Of a DNA stretch of 64,000 nt, positions 31,659 to 41,800 are shown one piece after another. A program made the position numbers and the translations under genes. This DNA is from Bacillus pumilus. GTDB taxonomy: Bacteria > Bacillota > Bacilli > Bacillales > Bacillaceae. Location: contig NZ_CP046128.1 in the NCBI RefSeq assembly GCF_038738535.1, positions 620,001-684,000 of the forward strand, in the 5' to 3' direction. The notes under the pieces are model-generated. The model did no database searches. It was not told where the DNA came from and saw only the letters and a list, made by a program, of their open reading frames with translations. The stretch's first letter is position 1. Each line of letters opens with the position of its first letter.

Positions 31659-34328
31659 GTGATTGAACATGATGATTTTCAACTGAAAGCAGCGGCGAAG
31701 GAAAAGGCGAGGGAAAGAGCCTACTGGACATCTGTCTTATCAAGTGTCCAGCTTGATGGCCGCATTCCTCATACGGTTTCGCAAGCCAAGCCTGCTGAAA
31801 TAAACCGATCGCTTCATTCGTCCTTCCCTATGGCTATGAACCATTCGTTAAAGCAATTATGTGGAGATTCTGATTTACGCCTGTTTATCGTGCTGACCAC
31901 AGCCGCTTTTGGCTTGCTTCAACGTTATAGCGGAAAAACTGAGTTGATGGTGACTGTTCCTACAATGGAACAGTCTGCCAATCAATCAGCCATTAATCAT
32001 ATGCTGCCGCTTAAGGCAGAGATTGAGCCTCATATGAGCTTTAGCGCAGGGCTAGAGGCGGTGAAACTAACGTTTCAGGAGGCAGTGCGTCATCAAAACT
32101 ATCCTGTTCATATTTTAATGGATGAGCTTTGGCGTTCAGTAGGAGAAGACAAGAAGCGTGTCAATCTGGCATGTGCGTTTGAGCCATTGCATGGGCATGC
32201 TGACCGAGAGCAGCTGCATGCGGATGTGCTCATTGTTTGGAAGAAAGAACAAGATCACCTTCATGCTGAAGTTCACTGGGATGCTTCCATTTATGACGAT
32301 CAAATGATGGAGCAGTTCTCCAGACATTTCATGACACTCACAGAGCAATGTCTCAAAACGCCTGAACAAGCGATGAGCACACACTCATTTTTATCTGATA
32401 TGGAGAAAAGTCAGCTGTTTGATTCGTTTCAAGGAGAGTCGCTCGCTTATCCAGTGGATCGTGATATTGTGTCGTTATTTCAAGAACAAGTCCAATTGCA
32501 TCCAGCACGAACGGCTGTTGTGTTTGGCACCACCTCCTATACATATGAAGAGGTTGATGATTTATCGAATCGCATTGCACTTAGACTGTCTCAAAGTGAG
32601 ATGACACGTGAGACTCCAGTTGGTCTCAGAATGAACCGGTCTGCTGAACTGGTCATTGCCATTCTTGGCATCTTAAAGGCTGGCTATGCTTATTTACCGA
32701 TTGATGTCCATCTGCCGATCGAAAGAATTCGGTATATGCTCAAAAACAGCGGTGCTGCAGTTATTGTCTCGGATGCGGACGGGCACGAAGGATTGGATGT
32801 CGAGGTTCATGTGATTCAAGACATGCTTCAAGAATCGCCAATAAAAGAGAATCTGACTTGGTCTATTTCGCCTTCGGATATGGCGTATGTCCTGTATACA
32901 TCAGGAACGACAGGGCATCCAAAAGGGGTCGTTATTGAACATCGTCATGTCATTAATTTGGTATATGGAATGAAAACGCGCTTTTTTGATCTGCTCCCTG
33001 ATCCTTTGCAAGTAGGGATGCTGGCTTCACACATTTTTGATGCGTCTGTTCAAACATTGTTCCCGGCATTGCTCCTCGGGCATACGCTGCATATTGCCAA
33101 AGATGAAGTCCGTATGGATGGGCATGCGTTATGGTCGTTTTACCAAGAAAACCACATTCAGCTGTCTGATGTGACCCCTTCTCACTTAAAGCTGATGAAC
33201 AAGGCAGCAGCGCAATCAAAACAAGACCTGCCTGCTTTGAACATGCTGCTGGTGGGCGGAGAGGTGTTCACAAAAGAGCTGATGGATCAATTTTTACAGC
33301 ATATATCAGGTGAAAAACCGATCATGATTAATGCGTATGGGCCGACTGAATGTACGGTTCAGTCATCATCCTTTTTGATTCCCCATGACTGGGACGAGCA
33401 GGTCATTCCTATTGGGCAGCCGATGCCGAATGAGCATATTTTCATATGTGACGCGCAAGGGGAGCCAGTTCCGATTGGCGTCTTTGGCGAACTATATATA
33501 GCAGGCGATGGTGTAGGTCGTGGGTACATCAATCACCCTGATCTGAGCAAGGAGAAATTTATCAAAAAACCAGAGCTGAGCAGCGGGATGTTATACGGTA
33601 CGGGAGACCTTGCAAGATGGCGGTTTGATGGGTTGATAGAATTTGCTAAAAGAAACGATGGCCAAGTGAAAATCAGAGGGTATCGAATTGAGCTCGAGGA
33701 GATCCGCAGAGCGATTCTTGATGACCCGCATATGCAAGGACTGATTCAAGATGTCATTGTCATTCCTAAGGAAACGAAGGATCAGGACCAATACATTTGC
33801 GCATATATGCTGGCAAAACAAGCGATAGATCAGCGTGCGCTTCGTCAGTCTTTAAGTGAAAGGTTACCAGGTTATATGGTGCCGAGGCATGTCATTCAAA
33901 TAGAACAATTTCCTTTGAATCTATCAGGGAAATTGGATATCCAAGCACTGCCGAATCCAGAAGATCAAGTGGCAGGCAATCAAGAGCCGTTGACCATTCA
34001 AGCACATAATGAAACAGAGCAGAAGCTTGTTCGCATTTTCGCATCTATTTTACAAGTCCCTGCTGCGCAGATACGTATAGATGAACCGTTTTTCGATTTA
34101 GGCGGGAACTCTTTTAATATCGTTGAACTGTCCAATAAAGTGAAAGAGGAATTTCAGCAGGAGCTGACAGTGATGGAGCTGTTCCAATATACAACTGTTT
34201 CGCAAATAGCCGCTCAATTGAGAAACAAAGTCTCAGGGCAAGAGAAACAGATCGAAAATGATGGAGAAAATGAAGCGGATGACTTAGAAAGTGCCGCTCA
34301 ACTGTTAGGCGGGATGATAGATGAGTAA
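31659..34328 (+). CDS. amiJ: AmiJ, NRPS half-C-A-T module (Leu position in amicoumacin)
   Basis: This is an 889-residue NRPS module. The first ~255 residues look like only the C-terminal lobe of a condensation domain, with no HHxxxDG; the working C domain is at the end of AmiI. The A domain (about 265-765) has TSGTTGHPKG near 413 and NAYGPTE; its by-eye code is D-A-Q-D-L-G-A-V-Q-K, closer to known Gln codes than to Leu codes. The carrier serine is S818 in LGGNS. Amicoumacin has Leu here, so either the code is unusual or the product differs. GTG 31659 lies eight bases after AGAGGTGA; a GTG at 31647 would overlap that site. It overlaps amiK by eight bases. Confidence 0.82.
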   Translation: MIEHDDFQLKAAAKEKARERAYWTSVLSSVQLDGRIPHTVSQAKPAEINRSLHSSFPMAMNHSLKQLCGDSDLRLFIVLTTAAFGLLQRYSGKTELMVTVPTMEQSANQSAINHMLPLKAEIEPHMSFSAGLEAVKLTFQEAVRHQNYPVHILMDELWRSVGEDKKRVNLACAFEPLHGHADREQLHADVLIVWKKEQDHLHAEVHWDASIYDDQMMEQFSRHFMTLTEQCLKTPEQAMSTHSFLSDMEKSQLFDSFQGESLAYPVDRDIVSLFQEQVQLHPARTAVVFGTTSYTYEEVDDLSNRIALRLSQSEMTRETPVGLRMNRSAELVIAILGILKAGYAYLPIDVHLPIERIRYMLKNSGAAVIVSDADGHEGLDVEVHVIQDMLQESPIKENLTWSISPSDMAYVLYTSGTTGHPKGVVIEHRHVINLVYGMKTRFFDLLPDPLQVGMLASHIFDASVQTLFPALLLGHTLHIAKDEVRMDGHALWSFYQENHIQLSDVTPSHLKLMNKAAAQSKQDLPALNMLLVGGEVFTKELMDQFLQHISGEKPIMINAYGPTECTVQSSSFLIPHDWDEQVIPIGQPMPNEHIFICDAQGEPVPIGVFGELYIAGDGVGRGYINHPDLSKEKFIKKPELSSGMLYGTGDLARWRFDGLIEFAKRNDGQVKIRGYRIELEEIRRAILDDPHMQGLIQDVIVIPKETKDQDQYICAYMLAKQAIDQRALRQSLSERLPGYMVPRHVIQIEQFPLNLSGKLDIQALPNPEDQVAGNQEPLTIQAHNETEQKLVRIFASILQVPAAQIRIDEPFFDLGGNSFNIVELSNKVKEEFQQELTVMELFQYTTVSQIAAQLRNKVSGQEKQIENDGENEADDLESAAQLLGGMIDE

Positions 34329-37300
34329 GTTCACAGGATTAGAGGTTGCAGTGGTTGGGATGGCCTGCCGTTTTCCGGGAGCAAAGAATATTCATCACTT
34401 TTGGGACAACCTTGCAAATGGAAGAGAGTCCATTACGTTCTTTTCGAAGGAAGAGCTGCTTGAGGCAGGGGTTGAGAAAGAAGCATTAGACCATGAGCAA
34501 TATGTACGTGCCAAAGGAGCAGTCGATCAGCATGATCACTTTGATGCAGATTTCTTTGGTTATTCACAGCGTGAAGCAGAAGTAATGGACCCGCAAATCC
34601 GCATGTTTCATGAGGTGGCATGGGAATCCCTTGAAGATGCAGGCTATAACCCTGAAACCTATCAGGAACCGATTGGTTTATTTGGAGCTGCTTCTGCTAA
34701 TTTATATTGGCAAGCTGCTTCCATGCTGATGAGAACGAATCACTCATCTGAACAATTTGCGGCTGTTCAGTTAACAGATAAAGATTTCATGAACACAAAG
34801 GTATCCTACAAATTGAATTTGAAGGGACCGAGCGTAGCTGTTGATACAGCTTGTTCTTCCTCTTTGACTGCCATTCATATGGCGGCGCGCGCCCTGATTA
34901 CCGGAGAATGTAAAATGGCACTCGCAGGCGGCGTCACCATTACGACCCCTCACAAAAAAGGATACATGTATCAAGAGGGCATGATCATGTCGCCGGATGG
35001 GCACTGCCGGGCTTTTGATGAACAGGCAGAAGGAACCGTTGGCGGCGAGGGCTGCGGTGTTGTTGTGCTCAAATCATTAAAGCAGGCACTAAAGGATAAG
35101 GACCATATCTATGGCGTGATTAAAGGTTCAGCCTATAACAATGACGGCGGGCGGAAGGTTGGCTACACAGCACCAAGTATAGAAGGACAAAGCGAAGTCA
35201 TTAAAAAGGCACTCAACATCAGTCGCGTAGAAGCTGAGAGTATATCTTATATTGAAGCACATGGCACAGGTACGACTCTTGGAGATCCAGTTGAAATTGA
35301 GTCACTAAAGCAAGCCTTTCAAACGGATAAAAAACAGTTTTGTGCGATTGGGTCTGTGAAAACCAATATTGGTCATCTTGACTCAGCCGCAGGGATTGCA
35401 GGTTTTATCAAGACAACGCTTAGTCTGTACCATCAGATGCTGCCGCCTAGCCTTCATTATAAAAAACCGAATCCGAAAATTGATTTTGAATCAAGCCCAT
35501 TTTATGTAAATACAACACCCGTACCATGGACGAAATCAGAGCAGCCGCTGCGTGCCGGGGTCAGTTCATTTGGAGTCGGCGGAACGAATGTACATCTGAT
35601 CATGGAAGAGGCACCCGCCGCCGACAAACCGTCAGTAGAAAGAGATCATGAACTAATGGTGATTTCGGCAAGATCGAAGCAGGCGGTTCAAAAGTCTGCT
35701 GAACAAATGACATCTTATTTAAAAGAACATAAGCATGTCACACTATCCGATGCTGCATTTACCCTGCAAGAGGGACGAAAGCATTTTCCTTATCGACAAG
35801 CTTTTCTTGCAGGTCCGGGCCGCACATTCCAGTCAGCCGGCCAGCCGCAAAAGGCCTTTCAACAGCCTGCGGTCGTTTGGATGTTTTCTGGTCAAGGTGC
35901 TCAGTATGTGAATATGGGCAAGGATTTATATGAGAAAGACCCTGAATTTAAAGAAACGCTTCAGAAATGTTTTGCCATTATTTTATCGTTATCAGGTGTT
36001 GAGATCGAGAACGTGTTATATCCAACAACCGAAGAAGAGTTCATAAAAGCAGAACAACTTATGCAGCAAACATCATATACACAAATCATCTTGTTTAGTT
36101 TTGAGTATGCGCTCGCATCGAAGCTGATGGGACTAGGCATACGTCCGCATTATTTCATTGGTCATAGTATTGGAGAAATCACAGCTGCCTGCGTGGCCGG
36201 TATGATCAACCTTGAAGATGCCATCCGGATCGTTTTAAAAAGAGGCAGTTTGATGCAAAAAATGCCTCCAGGTGAAATGGCCGGTGTGTCACTCCCTGCC
36301 GATGAGATTGAACATGATCTTCCAGAAGGTGTCGAGCTTTCTGCAGTGAATAGCTCACAATTATCTGTTGTTTCCGGTCCTTCAGAACGGTTACAGATTT
36401 ATCTCGAACAAGCTGAAAAAAGAGGAGCTTCTGTCCAAAAGCTGAAAACCTCTCACGCCTTTCATACGAGTATGATGGCTGAAGCGTCCAAACAGTTTAA
36501 GAACGTTCTCTCGGAGATCACCTATCAGCAGGGCGAGATTCCGATCCTTTCGAATGTGACAGGGAGCTGGTTAACAAATGAACAAGCCGCATCACCTGAT
36601 TACTGGGCATCTCATATCAGGCAGCCTGTTTTATTTAGTCAAGGAGTAGAGACGTTACTTGGACTTGGAGAAGTGGTTTTCATTGAAGTGGGGCCAGGTC
36701 ATACGTTAACTCAATTTGTGAGACGACATGATGACTATGATGTGAACAAAGCAGCGGCTGTTTCATTGGTGAGACATCCAAAAGAACAAGCTGCTGATGA
36801 TGAATATATGAAAAAGGCTATAGGGAAGCTGTGGAGTTTCGGAGTGGAACCGAATTGGAGCGCTGTCAGAAAAGAAAAGGCCCCATATCGAGTGTCACTG
36901 CCAACATATCCATTCGAGCATCAAATATTCCCCTCTCCGCAGTTTAAAGCGGATCAGCTGATGACCGCTTTAGCGCCATCAGAAAAGGGGGAGAAACTCT
37001 CAGCTGATTTTCAAGACTGGTTTTACATCCCGGTATGGGAGCGCTCTGCACCTGTACTAAAAGAGAAGCATCATCAAGGGAAGCGTATCTTGGTTTTTGA
37101 GAAAAATGGTCATATTGGCGCTTATTTGAAAGAACGGCATGCAGAGGTTGTCAGCGTATGTCAAAGTGATCATACGATCAAAGAAAATGACCAGTTGATG
37201 AAGGCTGACGTTCATATGCTGTCACATTTAGAGTGGGTGATGGCTGAACTGCAGCAATCTGAATTTATACCGGAAGAGATCATCTGGATGCATGATGAAC

Positions 37301-38826
37301 TAACAGAAGATACCGATGATCAGCCAAACTACTTATCTGTGCTCGATCTAGTCAGGCTGATCAGCCAGTATCATAACACAGCCATCCGTCTTCATCTTGT
37401 GACAAACCAAGCGCATGATGTAATCGGGATGGAGAAGGTCAATCCTCTTCAAGCAACATGTACTGGGCTGGCTCTGACCATTCCTCAAGAATATCAGCAT
37501 ATTGCGTGTCAGCACATTGATTTATGTCAGGAAACAAAGGCGGACTGGCCGCTATTTCTTTCATACGAGGTTGCAATGCACGATCAAGATGCGGTCGTGG
37601 CGTATCGCGTGAACAGCAGGTGGGTTCGAAAGGCTTCAAGTACCCCTTTAAACAAAGAGGAATCGTCCAAACAGCTTTTCAGGACTCATGGCGTTTACCT
37701 CATGACCGGCGGTATGGGGGGCATTGGCTTCACATTAGCTAAACATTTAGCAGAAACGTATCAAGCGAAACTTGTGTTCATGAGCCGAGTACAAATACGT
37801 GAACGCTCTGCATGGCATGAGCTTCGTGATGCAGATGGGAAAGAAGCTGAGACCGTGAAAAAGCTGATGACTCTTGAAGAGTTAGGAGCTGATGTACAAG
37901 TTGTACACGGTGATGTGTCAGATCAAGATGCTGTGCAGAAAGCGGTCCAGCTGGCTCATACGTCATTTGGTGATTTACATGGTGTCATTCATGCGGCAGG
38001 AGAGGCAGATGGCAAGATCATCCAAGCAAGAACAGCAGACGATGAAATTCGCATGTGTCAGGCAAAAATCAACGGGACCTATGTGCTGGATGAAGCACTC
38101 AAGGATGAAACGCTCGACTTCTTTTTACTTTGTTCATCCCTTGTGTCCTTTCTTGGAGCGGCTGGACAAGTGGCTTATGCGGCTTCCAATGCTTTTATGG
38201 ACAGCTTTGCTCATGCGAAGAGGCAGGAAGGGAAGCCAGTGATTTCTTTAAACTGGGATCGGTGGGAAAAAGTCGGTATGGCACACGACTCAGCATTAGT
38301 GGCCAAAGTCAATGACATGATGGCACTTGAGGAGCAGGCGGGAATTTTACCAGAACAAGGGATAAAGGCCTTTCAGGAAGTGCTGCGTCTAGATTATCCG
38401 CAAATTCTTGTTTCCGTTCGAGACATGGGTGAGAGAATGAAACATCGCTTAACACCTATGCAGCAGGAAGAAGAGCCGTCTCAAGAAATATCGCAGATCA
38501 TAGATGATCGTCTAGAAGCATCATTGAGTGATGTACTCAGCTCCTTTTTTCATCATGAACCGGATGTGAATGAGAACTTCTTTGAAATGGGTGCGACATC
38601 CCTTGATTTGCTGCAGATGAGCGGTCATATCAAATCAATTTATGGCATAGAGGTTCCGGTGGTCATGATGTATAGCCACCCGACGATCGCGTCATTGGCT
38701 GCAGAACTGAAGAAGATACATGGAGTAAAGGAAGAAAAGCAAGCTGTCACTGAATCATCTAATCTCCGTAAACAGGCGATGGCAGATGGGAAAAACCGCC
38801 GTAAACAGAGATTAAAACGAAAATAG
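34321..38826 (+). CDS. amiK: AmiK, type I PKS module KS-AT-KR-ACP
   Basis: This is a 1501-residue PKS module. The KS (about 8-430) has C178 in TACSSS plus EAHGTGT and NIGHLDSAAG. The AT (from about 518) has FSGQGAQY, GHSIG with S616, and HAFH at 712-715, so malonyl-specific. The KR has TGGMGGIG near 1130 and YAASN with Y1286. The ACP carries S1427 in GATSLD. There is no DH or ER. In the model it makes the first malonyl extension and reduces the former amino-acid carbonyl to the hydroxyl that later closes the lactone. The strongly basic tail (KNRRKQRLKRK) resembles that of AmiL and is probably a docking segment. Confidence 0.9.
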   Translation: MSKFTGLEVAVVGMACRFPGAKNIHHFWDNLANGRESITFFSKEELLEAGVEKEALDHEQYVRAKGAVDQHDHFDADFFGYSQREAEVMDPQIRMFHEVAWESLEDAGYNPETYQEPIGLFGAASANLYWQAASMLMRTNHSSEQFAAVQLTDKDFMNTKVSYKLNLKGPSVAVDTACSSSLTAIHMAARALITGECKMALAGGVTITTPHKKGYMYQEGMIMSPDGHCRAFDEQAEGTVGGEGCGVVVLKSLKQALKDKDHIYGVIKGSAYNNDGGRKVGYTAPSIEGQSEVIKKALNISRVEAESISYIEAHGTGTTLGDPVEIESLKQAFQTDKKQFCAIGSVKTNIGHLDSAAGIAGFIKTTLSLYHQMLPPSLHYKKPNPKIDFESSPFYVNTTPVPWTKSEQPLRAGVSSFGVGGTNVHLIMEEAPAADKPSVERDHELMVISARSKQAVQKSAEQMTSYLKEHKHVTLSDAAFTLQEGRKHFPYRQAFLAGPGRTFQSAGQPQKAFQQPAVVWMFSGQGAQYVNMGKDLYEKDPEFKETLQKCFAIILSLSGVEIENVLYPTTEEEFIKAEQLMQQTSYTQIILFSFEYALASKLMGLGIRPHYFIGHSIGEITAACVAGMINLEDAIRIVLKRGSLMQKMPPGEMAGVSLPADEIEHDLPEGVELSAVNSSQLSVVSGPSERLQIYLEQAEKRGASVQKLKTSHAFHTSMMAEASKQFKNVLSEITYQQGEIPILSNVTGSWLTNEQAASPDYWASHIRQPVLFSQGVETLLGLGEVVFIEVGPGHTLTQFVRRHDDYDVNKAAAVSLVRHPKEQAADDEYMKKAIGKLWSFGVEPNWSAVRKEKAPYRVSLPTYPFEHQIFPSPQFKADQLMTALAPSEKGEKLSADFQDWFYIPVWERSAPVLKEKHHQGKRILVFEKNGHIGAYLKERHAEVVSVCQSDHTIKENDQLMKADVHMLSHLEWVMAELQQSEFIPEEIIWMHDELTEDTDDQPNYLSVLDLVRLISQYHNTAIRLHLVTNQAHDVIGMEKVNPLQATCTGLALTIPQEYQHIACQHIDLCQETKADWPLFLSYEVAMHDQDAVVAYRVNSRWVRKASSTPLNKEESSKQLFRTHGVYLMTGGMGGIGFTLAKHLAETYQAKLVFMSRVQIRERSAWHELRDADGKEAETVKKLMTLEELGADVQVVHGDVSDQDAVQKAVQLAHTSFGDLHGVIHAAGEADGKIIQARTADDEIRMCQAKINGTYVLDEALKDETLDFFLLCSSLVSFLGAAGQVAYAASNAFMDSFAHAKRQEGKPVISLNWDRWEKVGMAHDSALVAKVNDMMALEEQAGILPEQGIKAFQEVLRLDYPQILVSVRDMGERMKHRLTPMQQEEEPSQEISQIIDDRLEASLSDVLSSFFHHEPDVNENFFEMGATSLDLLQMSGHIKSIYGIEVPVVMMYSHPTIASLAAELKKIHGVKEEKQAVTESSNLRKQAMADGKNRRKQRLKRK

Positions 38827-41800
38827 ATGGGAGAAATGCAGCGTATGTCTGATCAAGAGCAATGGACCGAATCTGGACTTGAAATTGCAGTTGTAGGATT
38901 AGCAGGTACGTTTCCCGGAGCACCGAATGTGCAAGCGTTTTGGGAAAATGTATCGCAAGGGAAAGAATCCGTTACGTTTTTCACTGATGAAGAATTAAAG
39001 GCAGCGGGTGTAGATGAGACGCTGCTAAAGCGTTCTGATTATGTGAAGGCAAAGCCATTTTTACAGAATGCATCATCATTTGATGCAGACTTTTTTGGCT
39101 ACTCTCCGCGAGAGGCATCCATTATGGACCCGCAAATTCGATTGATGCATGAATGCACATGGCATGCGCTAGAGGACGCAGGCTATGAGCCTGAGCAATA
39201 CGAAGGTTTAATTGGTCTTTATGCCGGGGCATCTAGCAATCTATCGTGGATGGGGCAGCATATGTCGTCACTTGAAAAGAACGAAGATGTATTTCAAATC
39301 ATGCATCTCAATGACCCGTCCTTTGCTTCTCGGATTGCTTATAAATTAAATCTAAAAGGTCCAAGCGTATCGGTACAAACGGCTTGCTCCACGTCGCTTG
39401 TTGCTATTCATATGGCCTGTCAAGGATTAATCGGTGGTGAATGCGACCTTGCGTTAGCAGGAGGTGTCACACTCCATCAGCCGCAAATCACAGGCTATCA
39501 ATACCAAGAAGGAATGATTTATTCTCCTGATGGCCATTGCCGTCCGTTTGATGAAAAAGCAAAAGGAACCATTTTTGGTGAGGGTGCAGGCGTGGTTGCG
39601 CTAAAACGATTGAAAGATGCGATAGAAGACGGAGATTTTATTTATGCCGTCGTAAAAGGATCTGCAACGAACAATGATGGAAGCAATAAAGTCGGCTATA
39701 CAGCCCCAAGTGTGAGTGGACAGGCAAGTGTCATTGAATCTGCGTTAGAAATGGCTGAGACAGAACCAGAGACGATTTCTTATATCGAAGCACATGGAAC
39801 GGGTACGCCTGTTGGAGATCCGATTGAGATTGAGGCGCTTACTCGTGCTTTTCAAACAGATCAACAAGGCTATTGCCGGATTGGATCAGTCAAAGCCAAT
39901 ATTGGGCATTTAGATGCCGCAAGCGGCGTGGCTGGTTTTATCAAAACAGTCATGATGCTGCATCATCGTCAATTTGCCCCGATGCCGCACTTTGACAAGC
40001 CGAATCACCGTATTCCGTTTGATCAAACGCCATTTTATGTTGGGACAGACAAAGAGGAGTGGAAGTCGTCTCATTTGCCAAGGAGAGCTGGAGTCAGTGC
40101 CTTTGGTATAGGGGGAGCAAATGCTCATGTCATCTTAGAAGAGGCGAAGCCAAGAAAAACAAACGGCACGGACTCGTCCAAAGAATTAATTGTGCTTTCA
40201 GCTAGATCAACGCATGATATGAAGAACATGACAAAAAACTTGAAGGAATATGTCTCCTCACATCATGAACTCTCACTTGGCCAAGCAGCTTACACTTTAC
40301 AAAGTGGAAGAAAAGCCTTCAAATATCGAAAAACGTTTGTCTGTTCGTCGCGGGATGAATTATTAGAGCAACTGCAAGTGCTAAATGAAGATACAGCAGG
40401 CAGAGAAAGTCTTCTTTATAAACGAATAAGCATGAGGCTGACGGGGTATCATGAGTCAGGTTTACGTGATTACATCAAGCTGTATGAGAAAGATCATTCT
40501 TTCAAAACAGAAGTGGATCGATTAATGAGCCTCGTCCAATCTGCGGTACCTATCAAAAAAGACGAGCTGTTCCATTCCAAACAAAGCAGACAATCAGAAG
40601 TGGCTATGCTGATCATGACATCGGCTTTTGCCAACGAGCTAAGGTCACTCGGAATTGAACCAGATGGTTGGATTGGAGAAGGCAGCGGAGTCTGGACAGC
40701 TTTATATGCAGCAGGCGGGCTTGAGCTAAAAGATGCGGCATCTATTGTGTACCATCTTCATGACATCGAGACGGTTAATCAAAGGCTGGCTTCCCTGTCT
40801 CAGAGGACACTCCAACAGCCTGTTTACTTGCAGCAGACCGGGGAGGAACTAACCACTTTCCACCCATCGTCTGCAAAGCGTTTTCTTGATATGGATCAGC
40901 CTGTAAAACCGCCTTTGATTGAGCAAGAATCAACAGCCTTGATCATTGATCTTTCAATAAAACAAAGCATTGTGGTTGAAAAGGGAGCAGAAAAATCAAC
41001 CGAATCACTTGATGGAGACATTCTTCAAATCGCCGGTGTTCTTTGGGAAATGGGGGTCGGCTTATCCTTTCCTTTAACAGAGGAGAAGAACAGGCAGCGC
41101 ATTCCGCTACCTGGGTATCCATTTCATAAAACCGATTTTTCTGCACAAACAAATACGATGGCAGCCATTGAGCCACAAAAGCCGCAGGATGTAAAGCGTG
41201 TTTTTACTTCGCTCGCTTCTTTACAAAAAGATATTCACGACATTGTTCAAACTCATTTTGGGTTTGATCAAATGGATGATGAATCGCCATTTTTTGAATT
41301 TGGTGCGACATCACTTGATATATCTCAGCTTGCAGCGAAAATATCTGAGCGAATGGATCAACAAATTGACACTGTTCAATTGTATCGGTTTGCTACAGTG
41401 GCAAGCCTTGCTGAATATTTGTTTGAAGAACAGATGGAACGAGATCAAACACCTGCTTCTCTCCCAGTAAAGAACACGTCCCAGGAGCATACGGATATTG
41501 CGATTGTCGGAATGGCAGGAAGATTCCCAGGGGCTTCGTCGCTAGAAGACTTTTGGCAGCGTCTTGTGAATGGCGAGGAAATGATTCACTTTTTCACAGA
41601 AGAAGAACTCAAGAAAGCAGGGCTGGATGCGTCTGTTTATCAGCATCCGAATTTCATTGGAGCAAAAGGCCGTTTACAAGAGATCGAAGGCTTTGATGCA
41701 GACTTCTTCAACTATTCTGCTAGAGAGGCAGAGCTCATGGATCCGCAGTTCAGGCTCTTGCATGAATGTGCTTGGGAAGCGCTGGAGGATGCTGGCTGTG

